The notes under the pieces were generated by a model that worked only from the letters and a program-made list of their open reading frames with translations, did no database searches and was not told where the DNA came from. DNA of 64,000 bases from contig VTTJ01000013.1 of the NCBI GenBank assembly GCA_008364785.1, positions 1 to 64,000 on the forward strand, written 5' to 3'. The stretch comes from Bacillus sp. BGMRC 2118. Lineage in GTDB: Bacteria > Bacillota > Bacilli > Bacillales > SA4. Both the position numbers and the translations under genes were made by a program. Below, in pieces: positions 53,405 through 60,734 of this stretch (its first letter is position 1; each line of letters begins with the position of its first letter).

Positions 53405-53900
53405 CGCTCATCCTCCGGTATTCTTTTATAAATAAGCTTCTAGCACGGTGAAGATTTGTTTTCACTGAGCCCTCGCTCATGTTGTACAGAGAAGCAATTT
53501 CGCTCATCTTTAGCCCTGTACTATACTTTAATATTAAAAATTCTCGATATTTTGGTTTTAACTTACTTAATAATTCATCTAGTTCTTGTTTAATCTCTAG
53601 TTGGATTGCTGCCACTTCTGGTGTAAATTCTTCGAATAGTTCATTGTAATTAAACTTGAGCAAGATATTTTTATGTCTTGCCTTTTTTCGAAAAAAGTCA
53701 TAATACTGATTCGTTGCAACCCTGAACAACCAACCTTCAACATTTCGAATATCAACAGAATCTATATAGAGTAGGAACTTGTAGGCGGTGTCTTGAGCAA
53801 TATCCTCTGCATCTTCCTTTGTTGCTCCCATTCTTACTAAGTAGGATTGTACAATCTTTAGTTGTTCGTATAATTTTTTCTCAATTGTAGAATCATTCAT
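53394..53900 (-). CDS. ECF-type RNA polymerase sigma factor
   Basis: 168 residues. Region 2 reads MGATKEDAEDIAQDTAYKFL and NVEGWLFRVATNQYYDFFRK; region 4 reads LKPKYREFLILKYSTGLKMS and GSVKTNLHRARSLFIKEY. The longer open frame upstream runs over the divergent lipoprotein gene; GGGAGG lies before the ATG at 53900. An ECF-type promoter (TTAACC and CGTC) lies 20-47 bases upstream, so it probably activates itself. The regulon is unknown. Confidence 0.92.
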   Translation of the reverse strand: MNDSTIEKKLYEQLKIVQSYLVRMGATKEDAEDIAQDTAYKFLLYIDSVDIRNVEGWLFRVATNQYYDFFRKKARHKNILLKFNYNELFEEFTPEVAAIQLEIKQELDELLSKLKPKYREFLILKYSTGLKMSEIASLYNMSEGSVKTNLHRARSLFIKEYRRMSDGK

Positions 53901-53920
53901 CTCATACCTCCCACCTATAC

Positions 53921-53947
53921 GACGTCTCTCAATAAAAAAGGTTAACA
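53921..53947 (-). promoter_or_regulatory. ECF-type autoregulatory promoter
   Basis: TGTTAACCTT (53947-53938) and CGTC (53924-53921) are spaced as in Bacillus ECF promoters (AAC -35 motif, CGTC -10 motif, about 13-16 bases between). It drives the sigma/anti-sigma operon. Confidence 0.65.
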
Positions 53948-54037
53948 CTATCTTCATTTTTTTGGTGAGAGATTGGAATAATTTTATATAAATGCTACAA
54001 AATAAGGATAATTCACAAGAGAAAGGAGAGTTATAAG

Positions 54038-54286
54038 ATGAATACAAAGTATATAGTTTCACTATTATCAATTCTTTTATCAGTTGGCTTCTTGTTTGGA
54101 TGTAATAATGATGAAGATGTTGTAGATCCTGCTCCAGAAACTCCTGAAGTACAAACTCCAGGTATGGATGAAGAAGAGCCTGACTTAGATGAAGAACCAT
54201 CAGAAGAAGGAAATGAGCAACCTGGCATGGACGAAGAAGAGCCTGATTTAGACGAGGAGCCTTCTGAAGAAGGAATGAACCGATAA
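54038..54286 (+). CDS. Small acidic repeat lipoprotein
   Basis: 82 residues. The lipoprotein signal MNTKYIVSLLSILLSVGFLF ends with GC (lipobox FGC near residue 22). The mature part is almost all Asp, Glu and Pro and carries two near-identical units, GMDEEEPDLDEEPSEEG, 21 residues apart. GAAAGGAG precedes the ATG. It diverges from the ECF operon. The function is unknown; metal or polycation binding at the cell surface is only a guess. Confidence 0.75.
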   Translation: MNTKYIVSLLSILLSVGFLFGCNNDEDVVDPAPETPEVQTPGMDEEEPDLDEEPSEEGNEQPGMDEEEPDLDEEPSEEGMNR

Positions 54287-54292
54287 GTTAAA

Positions 54293-54322
54293 GAGAAGCC
54301 ACTTCCTGTGGTTTCTTTTTTT
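54293..54322 (+). terminator. Intrinsic terminator after the acidic lipoprotein gene
   Basis: GAAGCCAC (54295-54302) pairs with GTGGTTTC (54308-54315) and a T-run follows. Confidence 0.82.
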
Positions 54323-54427
54323 GTTGGGGATATAGATTGGATCGTCACAGCTAAAAACACCTCTGCAATTAATTAGGAAATCCTTTAGTATAGCATTATG
54401 CTAATATACTAAAATTTACCAAAAGCA

Positions 54428-54456
54428 TTGACACACCAAACCTCGGAGGATAGAAT
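54428..54456 (+). promoter_or_regulatory. SigA promoter of hutP-hutH
   Basis: TTGACA (54428-54433), a 17-base spacer and TAGAAT (54451-54456) make a near-consensus promoter about 50 bases before hutP. Confidence 0.75.
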
Positions 54457-54506
54457 TTTAAGTAGTTATTAGTCAAAAGGGAAAATTCAGAAAAAAGAGG
54501 TATAGA

Positions 54507-54944
54507 ATGAGCCAAAAGAAAGCCATTGGAAAAGTAGCCATTTTGCTTGCGACCTTAACCGAGGAAGAACTAGAGAACTTTAGACCTTTATTGCAAGACG
54601 TCACGTATTGCCTGGGCAAGGTTGGTTCAATGAATATGCAAAAGGTAATTTCTGCTGTTGAAACAGCAGCAAAACGTAATGGTGTTATTCATGATAGCTA
54701 TTATCGTGAAACTCATGCTCTATACCATGCAATACTTGAGGCACTCGAAGGAGTGACTAGGGGAAAATCTTCAATTGGTGATATGAGTAGAACTGTTGGT
54801 CTCAGATTTGCAATTGTAAGAGGAACTCCTTTTGCTAACAAGGGTGAAGGTGAATGGTTAGCCATTGCCTTTTATGGAACGATCGGTGCACCAGTCAAAG
54901 GATCAGAGCACGAGACGATTGGTTTAGGAATTAATCACATATAA
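54507..54944 (+). CDS. hutP: HutP, histidine-dependent antiterminator protein
   Basis: 145 residues, the RNA-binding regulator of hut genes. With L-histidine and a metal ion it binds UAG-rich RNA and stops terminator formation. The sequence has AIGKVAILLATLTEEELENF, ALYHAILEALEGVTRGKSSI and GTPFANKGEGEWLAIAFYGT with the family's His and Glu-rich regions, and ends GSEHETIGLGINHI. A UAG-triplet leader and terminator follow it before hutH. Confidence 0.95.
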   Translation: MSQKKAIGKVAILLATLTEEELENFRPLLQDVTYCLGKVGSMNMQKVISAVETAAKRNGVIHDSYYRETHALYHAILEALEGVTRGKSSIGDMSRTVGLRFAIVRGTPFANKGEGEWLAIAFYGTIGAPVKGSEHETIGLGINHI

Positions 54945-54952
54945 AGGAACAA

Positions 54953-55019
54953 TAGCCTATAGTTCTTTAGTTATTAGGAGGCGATGATGGTATTACTATG
55001 CCATTGTCGTCTCTTTTTA
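54953..55019 (+). promoter_or_regulatory. HutP-binding leader and conditional terminator before hutH
   Basis: TAG triplets lie at 54953, 54960, 54968 and 54975, separated by 4, 5 and 4 bases, the HutP pattern. They run into a hairpin GGAGGCGATGATGG paired (with G-U pairs) to CCATTGTCGTCTC, then TTTTTATTTT. HutP with histidine should prevent termination and allow hutH expression. Confidence 0.85.
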
Positions 55020-55039
55020 TTTTAATGGGAGGGAATAGT

Positions 55040-56536
55040 ATGGTCGAATTAACTGGAAGTACGCTAACGTTAGAGGAAGTTAAGCGAATTTGTTATGACA
55101 ATGAACTTGTCTCAATAAGTAAAAACAGCATGCAGAAAGTAAAAGAAAGTAGAGATGCTGTTGATAAAATTGTCTCAGAAAAAAGAACGATTTACGGCAT
55201 TAATACTGGCTTTGGTAAATTCAGCGATGTCGTCATTGATGAACATGACGTCAATGATTTACAAAGAAACTTAATCCGTTCTCATGCATGTGGTGTGGGT
55301 GAGCCATTTCCCGAGGTTGTATCCAGGGCAATGATTCTTCTTCGACTTAATGCATTATTAAAAGGCTTTTCTGGTGTAAGACCGATCATCGTTGAACGGC
55401 TTGCTGCTTTATTAAATTCTCAAATCCATCCCATCATTCCTCAGCAAGGGTCACTGGGGGCATCAGGCGATTTAGCACCATTATCCCACCTGGCTCTTGT
55501 ACTAATGGGAGAAGGAAAGGTGCAAGTTAATGGATTGGTCTGTAAGACTGAAGAGGTATATAGGAACGAAGGGCTCGCGCCAATTGAATTACAAGCAAAA
55601 GAAGGTCTTGCGTTAATTAATGGTACTCAAGCTATGACCGCAATGGGTGTCGTAAATTGGATTGAGGCAAATGATTTAGCCCTTCAAAGTGAGTGGATTG
55701 CTGCCTTAACGATGGAAGGGCTAGAAGGTATTATTGATGCATTCCATCCTGCTATTCATGAAGCGAGAGGATATCCAGAGCAAATGGCCGTTGCAGAGAG
55801 AATGCGACATCTCCTAGATGGCAGTCAACTAATTACAAAGCAAGGTGAAAAAAGGGTCCAAGATGCATATTCACTTCGCTGCATCCCTCAAGTTCATGGT
55901 GCATCGTGGCAATCGTTAAACTATGTAAAAGAAAAACTGGAAATCGAGATGAACGCTGCAACCGATAATCCGCTTATTTTTGATAATGGTGAAACCGTCA
56001 TATCAGGTGGGAACTTTCACGGGCAACCAATAGCCATTGCGATGGACTTTATGAAAATTGGAGTTGCAGAGTTTGCGAGTATTTCAGAACGACGAATTGA
56101 GAGATTAGTAAACCCGCAGTTAAATGACCTACCACCCTTTCTAAGTGCCAAGCCGGGCTTACAATCAGGAGCAATGATTATGCAGTACTGCGCAGCAGCT
56201 CTCGTATCTGAAAACAAAACACTAGCACATCCTGCAAGTGTGGATTCAATCCCTTCCTCAGCCAACCAAGAGGATCATGTTAGTATGGGTACCATTGCTT
56301 CACGTCATGCCCACATGATTATTCAAAACGTTCGACGCGTTCTTGCGATTGAATGTATCTGTGCACTTCAGGCTGTTCAATATCGCGGCATAGATAAGAT
56401 GTCCCCTCAAACGAGGAGTTTTTATGAAGAAGCACGTAAGATTGTCCCTTCTATAACAGAAGATCGAGTATTCTCTGAAGATATCGAAAACCTGACAAAT
56501 TGGTTAAAAAAAAACAACAGTGGACAACGAAAGTGA
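55040..56536 (+). CDS. hutH: Histidine ammonia-lyase
   Basis: 498 residues. HutH removes ammonia from histidine to give urocanate. The MIO cofactor triad Ala-Ser-Gly is in QQGSLGASGDLAPLSHLAL near residue 143. GINTGFGKFSDVVID, INGTQAMTAMGV and GGNFHGQPIAIAMDFM also fit. The frame extends upstream to 54998 into the terminator; GGGAGG is correctly spaced for the ATG at 55040. It lies downstream of the HutP-controlled terminator. Confidence 0.97.
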   Translation: MVELTGSTLTLEEVKRICYDNELVSISKNSMQKVKESRDAVDKIVSEKRTIYGINTGFGKFSDVVIDEHDVNDLQRNLIRSHACGVGEPFPEVVSRAMILLRLNALLKGFSGVRPIIVERLAALLNSQIHPIIPQQGSLGASGDLAPLSHLALVLMGEGKVQVNGLVCKTEEVYRNEGLAPIELQAKEGLALINGTQAMTAMGVVNWIEANDLALQSEWIAALTMEGLEGIIDAFHPAIHEARGYPEQMAVAERMRHLLDGSQLITKQGEKRVQDAYSLRCIPQVHGASWQSLNYVKEKLEIEMNAATDNPLIFDNGETVISGGNFHGQPIAIAMDFMKIGVAEFASISERRIERLVNPQLNDLPPFLSAKPGLQSGAMIMQYCAAALVSENKTLAHPASVDSIPSSANQEDHVSMGTIASRHAHMIIQNVRRVLAIECICALQAVQYRGIDKMSPQTRSFYEEARKIVPSITEDRVFSEDIENLTNWLKKNNSGQRK

Positions 56537-56565
56537 GTGAACTCGTTTATCAATAGAGCATATAT

Positions 56566-56604
56566 AAAAAGCAAACTCGTTACAATATCGTGAGTTTGCT
56601 TTTT
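56566..56604 (+). terminator. Intrinsic terminator after hutH
   Basis: AAAAAGCAAACTCG pairs with CGTGAGTTTGCTTTTT, one bulged T in the stem, ending in a T-run. Confidence 0.82.
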
Positions 56605-56609
56605 CATTT

Positions 56610-56797
56610 AGGCTCTTTTCAAAAATTTTGTTGTTTCTAGTACAAACATTCTGGGTGTACAACCAGTTTTTTGAAGAAAATTGAGGTTGGATTTGAAAAG
56701 AGCAACTCTCTTTATGTATAGAAGTTTCTAGCTACTAAGGGGAAAATCCGGCTTTTGGGATTCTTACGCAAAGCAACTATTTATTCGAAAATAGTCT
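56610..56797 (-). repeat. MITE-like intergenic repeat, copy 3 (inverted)
   Basis: A 188 bp element. In minus orientation it starts AGACTATTTTCG and ends TTTTTGAAAAGAGCCT, and matches copies 1 and 2 throughout (for example GAGAGTTGCTCTTTTC and CTGGTTGTACAC). It lies directly between the hutH terminator and the DUF2306-like gene, at a break point of the split hut cluster. Confidence 0.78.
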
Positions 56798-56801
56798 CCA
56801 T

Positions 56802-57521
56802 TTAAGACGTAAAAATACTACTAGAAGAATTGGTATTATTTTTCATTAATTTTTTTCTAATCCAGTATTCCATAATTGCCAAATTTCCTATCAAACTCAC
56901 CCAAACTGCTGCTACATAACCGATTTGAAAATCATCTAAGGAATATCCTATTATAGCTGACCAGATACGAAAGGTAACAGCAACAAATGTTACCGCGTAA
57001 CTTCTATACATCCATTGTTCATGTTTTTGAATCTGTTTCATTCTTATGTATTTATACGCCAAATAAGTTGTTACTAGCCATACAATGGATAATGTGAAAA
57101 ATCCTAATTTGGAAAGCAGTCCACCAAAAGCAAAATAAGACAAATATATACCTGTGACACTACTGGCAAAAATGGAAACCACGTAAACTTTTCCTAGATT
57201 CCGGTGAAGCATCTTTCTTTTTTGTCGAATTCTATTAAAAAATTGAAAAGGTCCTATTAAAATGGCAAGTGAAGCAGTAATAATATGAATTAACAAAATT
57301 GAATTCCAAGGCTTGTAATGAAAATCATACATATCCATCCCCTGAGTAACCAATGTTTCATTAGTTGCAGCAGGATCCAATAATACATATCGAACAATGG
57401 CTGAGATGGCCAAAACGAATGCAAATATAAGAATGATTCCACTACGAATTTTTATTGTTTTTGATAAGCCCACAGTCATCCCCCCTTGTTTTATAAGTAA
57501 ATCTTTCAGATCATTATTCAC
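56802..57521 (-). CDS. DUF2306 family membrane protein
   Basis: Up to 239 residues with about six or seven membrane segments. The pattern HIITASLAILIGPFQFFNRI (His near 94) and RMLHRNLGKVYVV-like KMLHRNLGKVYVVSI fits DUF2306, a family of putative haem- or quinone-linked membrane proteins with unproved function. AAGGTGG lies seven bases before the GTG at 57521; GTG at 57473 after AAGGGGGGA is an equally possible start. It is in the hut gap. Confidence 0.72.
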   Translation of the reverse strand: MNNDLKDLLIKQGGMTVGLSKTIKIRSGIILIFAFVLAISAIVRYVLLDPAATNETLVTQGMDMYDFHYKPWNSILLIHIITASLAILIGPFQFFNRIRQKRKMLHRNLGKVYVVSIFASSVTGIYLSYFAFGGLLSKLGFFTLSIVWLVTTYLAYKYIRMKQIQKHEQWMYRSYAVTFVAVTFRIWSAIIGYSLDDFQIGYVAAVWVSLIGNLAIMEYWIRKKLMKNNTNSSSSIFTS

Positions 57522-57599
57522 CTATTTTCCACCTTATACTTCACTAATAATATTACGGAAACTTAGGATAAAATATAGATTAGGCAACATCCCTTGTCC

Positions 57600-57791
57600 T
57601 TATGGAAAAATGCCTTCACTACACATAGGACAAATATAATGATAAACCTGATCCCTATTAAGATGGTATATTGATTGTGCAGTCATCCTAAGATAGAGTC
57701 CGGGGCAATCGTTAAAAAATAAACCAATCATAACAAAAAGTGTTACTCGAATACTATACTTTTTCATTCTCCACTCATTTAGAATAATCAT
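57600..57791 (-). CDS. Doubtful short ORF with signal-like N terminus and CPMC motif
   Basis: 63 codons. It has a basic then hydrophobic start (MKKYSIRVTLFVMIGLF) and ends YHYICPMCSEGIFP. There is no good ribosome site. It may be a real small protein, or the remnant of a longer gene. It lies after three small membrane ORFs in the same direction. Confidence 0.25.
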   Translation of the reverse strand: MIILNEWRMKKYSIRVTLFVMIGLFFNDCPGLYLRMTAQSIYHLNRDQVYHYICPMCSEGIFP

Positions 57792-57799
57792 TAAATGAC

Positions 57800-57952
57800 T
57801 TATAGATTCAGTAACACAGATCCAAAGTAAAATAGACTCATCGCTAAAAATACTACACCAAAAGTAATGATCGGCCTTGGGAGTTTACCCCTAAATTGAT
57901 AAAGACCCCATCCAATAAGTAGATGTATAAGTAGAAATACAATGATAATCAA
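57800..57952 (-). CDS. Small membrane protein, 50 aa
   Basis: A 50-codon ORF with two membrane segments (IIIVFLLIHLLIGWGLYQF and ITFGVVFLAMSLFYFGSVLL) and a basic loop (RGKLPRP) between. GGGGG lies eight bases before the TTG start. It is 22 bases after the stop of the next upstream small gene. No family is recognised. Strength of the ribosome site and the amphipathic layout support coding. Confidence 0.5.
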   Translation of the reverse strand: MIIIVFLLIHLLIGWGLYQFRGKLPRPIITFGVVFLAMSLFYFGSVLLNL

Positions 57953-57974
57953 TAATTACACCCCCTATGTCACA

Positions 57975-58115
57975 TTACTTTTTCCTCTTCCCGTAAAGTA
58001 TGATACCAACAATAATAAGTATGAAAGCTACTAAACACGCATTACCTACACCAATTGGGGTTAACAAGCTTATGAATACTATCATTATACCTAAGATAAT
58101 TAAAAATAATGGCAT
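57975..58115 (-). CDS. Small membrane protein, 46 aa
   Basis: A 46-codon ORF preceded by GAGGAGGAG five bases before the ATG. Two membrane segments (LFLIILGIMIVFISLL and ACLVAFILIIVGIILY) are followed by a basic GKRKK tail. It is 13 bases after the stop of the 68-residue gene upstream, so the small genes look like one operon. No family is recognised. Confidence 0.6.
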   Translation of the reverse strand: MPLFLIILGIMIVFISLLTPIGVGNACLVAFILIIVGIILYGKRKK

Positions 58116-58128
58116 GAAAACTCCTCCT

Positions 58129-58335
58129 CTAATCACTTTTTTTCCCATAATTATTTACTATAGCTACCAGCAAGGCTAGGATTGCTGAGAGTAATAGTAC
58201 AATTATGGTACCTATAGTATAAATGGCTGTTTCATAAGGAAGATCACTTGAATAGAAATTCCCTAATATAAAGAAAAGCACAACGTTGATAACCAATATT
58301 AGAATGAACACACCGATAATATCTGATTTTGGCAT
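58129..58335 (-). CDS. Small membrane protein, 68 aa
   Basis: 68 residues starting MPKSDIIGVFILILVINVV, with two membrane segments (about 6-26 and 40-60), then a basic-acidic end (NNYGKKSD). GAGGAG is seven bases before the ATG at 58335. It leads a run of three small membrane ORFs between the DUF2306 gene and hutG. No function is known. Confidence 0.62.
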   Translation of the reverse strand: MPKSDIIGVFILILVINVVLFFILGNFYSSDLPYETAIYTIGTIIVLLLSAILALLVAIVNNYGKKSD

Positions 58336-58423
58336 ATAGACACTCCTCATACTGTATTTACTACATAAACTATTCCTTTCCTAGAGTCAGAATCCCTCTA
58401 ATTTGGGATTCTCATATCTCAGT

Positions 58424-58457
58424 AAAAAAAGAGCCGTACAATAAATGTACCACTCTC
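58424..58457 (-). terminator. Probable terminator after hutG
   Basis: GAGccGTACA (58431-58440) pairs imperfectly with TGTACcaCTC (58446-58455). On the minus strand it is followed by TTTTTTT. Confidence 0.6.
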
Positions 58458-58464
58458 TTTAACT

Positions 58465-59448
58465 CTATTTCCGCTGTTTATACCCAGTCAAAAAAGACAA
58501 CATTGTATGCACAGCCGTTTTGATTGTAATTTCATTTTGATCTTTATAGGAATCGATACATACCATATCCATTGCTTTTACTTTCGGATGCTTACCCGCT
58601 AAGTATACAGCTTCAAATAATTCATCTCGGTACATCCCTCCAGGTGTAGAAGCAGGCACCCCTGGTCCAAAGCTAATATCTAGTACATCCATATCTACGG
58701 TTAAATAGATGGTGTCAACCTTTTGGCTAAGCTCATTCAGTGCAAGCGTAATCGTATTCTCTATTCCCTGCTTTCTTGCTTGCCTCATCGTTGTATAGTT
58801 GACACCAACCTTATCCGCATATTCCTTTAATGACTTCGCGTTAAAGAAACCATGGAGACCAATATTATATACATCTTCTCCCTTAATCGTCTCTGATTCT
58901 ATTAAGTTCCGAATTGGCGTACCGTTACTTGGACCGTTATCGGATAAGTCTCTTAAATCAAAATGTGTATCTAGTTGTAAAATACCGACACGTTCCGTTG
59001 AATGAATTTCCTTCCATCCTTTAATGAGCATTGCTGTAATGGAGTGATCTCCCCCAAGTACGACTGGTAGCACATCAGGATGATACTGCTGCATACTTTT
59101 CATCGCCTCACGAATGTTTTCATGGCATTTCGTAATATCTGTTACATGCTGCTTCACATCTCCAAGATCCACGACCCATAGCTCAGATAAGTCCACATCT
59201 TCATCCAAGTTATAGGTGGAGAAATACTTCCATGCTCTGCGAATGGCATCAGGTGTTTCACTAGCCGCAGAAGCTGAAATGGAAGAACGTGATAATGGTA
59301 CACCTAGTATGGCTGCATCTACCTTTTGGAGGTCTACATTTGAATTCATCGGTTCAATCCATTCATGCACTTTTAATTCTGCACCCACTTCAGGTTTTCT
59401 CCATGAAAACACAGGTGGATTTAGTTGTGGATATGGGTATTGTTCCAA
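58465..59448 (-). CDS. hutG: Formimidoylglutamase HutG
   Basis: 327 residues of the arginase/agmatinase fold. The di-manganese site is shown by VVLGGDHSITAML, QLDTHFDLRD and LTVDMDVLDISFGPGVPAS. HutG hydrolyses formimidoylglutamate to glutamate and formamide, the last step of the pathway. The start is a TTG. It overlaps hutI by 28 bases and is the last gene of hutU-hutI-hutG. Confidence 0.94.
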   Translation of the reverse strand: MEQYPYPQLNPPVFSWRKPEVGAELKVHEWIEPMNSNVDLQKVDAAILGVPLSRSSISASAASETPDAIRRAWKYFSTYNLDEDVDLSELWVVDLGDVKQHVTDITKCHENIREAMKSMQQYHPDVLPVVLGGDHSITAMLIKGWKEIHSTERVGILQLDTHFDLRDLSDNGPSNGTPIRNLIESETIKGEDVYNIGLHGFFNAKSLKEYADKVGVNYTTMRQARKQGIENTITLALNELSQKVDTIYLTVDMDVLDISFGPGVPASTPGGMYRDELFEAVYLAGKHPKVKAMDMVCIDSYKDQNEITIKTAVHTMLSFLTGYKQRK

Positions 59449-60716
59449 ACTAACGTCCCTCCATTTACAACAACTTTGCCAGCTTTTATGACAGTATCTA
59501 CATGATTCACACCATATTGATATTGAAGCACCATGTAATTAGGCACATCAAAAATCGTAATGTCTGCTTTCTTCCCTTTTTCGAGGCTTCCTATCTCATG
59601 TCCACGGTTAATAGCATGTGCAGCATTTATTGTGGCAGCGGTTAGTACTTCTGCGGGACTCATCCCCATCTTCACACACCCTAAATTCATGATAAAGGGT
59701 AGAGATACCGTTGGAGATGAACCTGGATTACAATCAGTTGATAATGCTACTGGAACGCCCGCATCAATCATCTTGCGCCCATTTGCTGAATCTGCCATTA
59801 AGAAAAATGCTGTACCTGGAAGTAACACAGCAATGACACCTTTTTCTGCCATAATGGAAATTCCTTTGTCTGATGCACGTAATAGGTGATCTGCCGAAAT
59901 TGCTCCAATTGATGCTGCAAGTTCTGCGCCTTCATAAGGTTCGATTTCATCAGCATGAATTTTAGGTATTAATCCGTATTCCTTTCCAGCCTCAAGAATT
60001 CGTCTTGTTTGTTCTGGAGTAAATACTCCTCTTTCACAAAATACGTCATTAAACTCAGCCAGTTTTCTCTTTGCGATTTCTGGAATCATCTCATTGATCA
60101 CAATATCTACAAACTCATCTGGGTTTTCTTTATACTGCCCGGGAACTGCGTGTGCTCCCATAAAAGTATGAACAAGGTCAATTGGGTGTTTTTCACTCAA
60201 CTCATGTGCCACTTCCAATTGTTTGACTTCATACTCAAGCTTTAAACCATATCCACTCTTTGCCTCAACTGTTGTCACACCATGCAACAGAAAACGCTGA
60301 AGTCTCTCAAAGCTTTCCTCGAAAAGCTGTTCGTGAGTAGCTTTTTGGGTTGCTCTCGTAGACGCATGAATACCGCCACCGTTATTCATTATTTCCATAT
60401 ACGTGGCACCACGAAGTCTCATATCAAATTCATTTTCTCTCGTACCACTGTGTACTAAATGAGTATGTGGGTCAACTAATCCAGGTGTGACAAGCTTTCC
60501 TGATGCATCAATTATATCTGCCTCATGCAGTTTTGCTTCATAAGCCTGCAGTACCTCTTCATCTGTTCCAACCATTGCAATCAGACCATTTTCTATCCAT
60601 ACACTACCGTTCTCGATGATATTCAACTCTCCCATGTGCTTTCCTGTTCGAGGAGAATGAGAGCTTCCGCTTAATGTTACTAGCTCACTGGCATTTCGGA
60701 TAAAGATTGGTTTCAT
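59421..60716 (-). CDS. hutI: Imidazolonepropionase HutI
   Basis: 431 residues of the amidohydrolase family. Metal and substrate motifs are PGLVDPHTHLVHSGTRENEF near residue 75, KSGYGLKLEYEVKQLEV, IPKIHADEIEPY and STDCNPGSSPT. HutI opens the ring of imidazolone propionate. A GTG lies three codons upstream of the chosen ATG at 60716. It sits 18 bases after the hutU stop. Confidence 0.96.
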   Translation of the reverse strand: MKPIFIRNASELVTLSGSSHSPRTGKHMGELNIIENGSVWIENGLIAMVGTDEEVLQAYEAKLHEADIIDASGKLVTPGLVDPHTHLVHSGTRENEFDMRLRGATYMEIMNNGGGIHASTRATQKATHEQLFEESFERLQRFLLHGVTTVEAKSGYGLKLEYEVKQLEVAHELSEKHPIDLVHTFMGAHAVPGQYKENPDEFVDIVINEMIPEIAKRKLAEFNDVFCERGVFTPEQTRRILEAGKEYGLIPKIHADEIEPYEGAELAASIGAISADHLLRASDKGISIMAEKGVIAVLLPGTAFFLMADSANGRKMIDAGVPVALSTDCNPGSSPTVSLPFIMNLGCVKMGMSPAEVLTAATINAAHAINRGHEIGSLEKGKKADITIFDVPNYMVLQYQYGVNHVDTVIKAGKVVVNGGTLVWNNTHIHN

Positions 60717-60734
60717 CACCTTCACCGCCTTTCA

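Noticed and set aside
53904..54200. N-terminal extension of the second ECF sigma factor frame
   Set aside because: The extension is antisense to the acidic lipoprotein and covers the ECF promoter; a good ribosome site supports the ATG at 53900.
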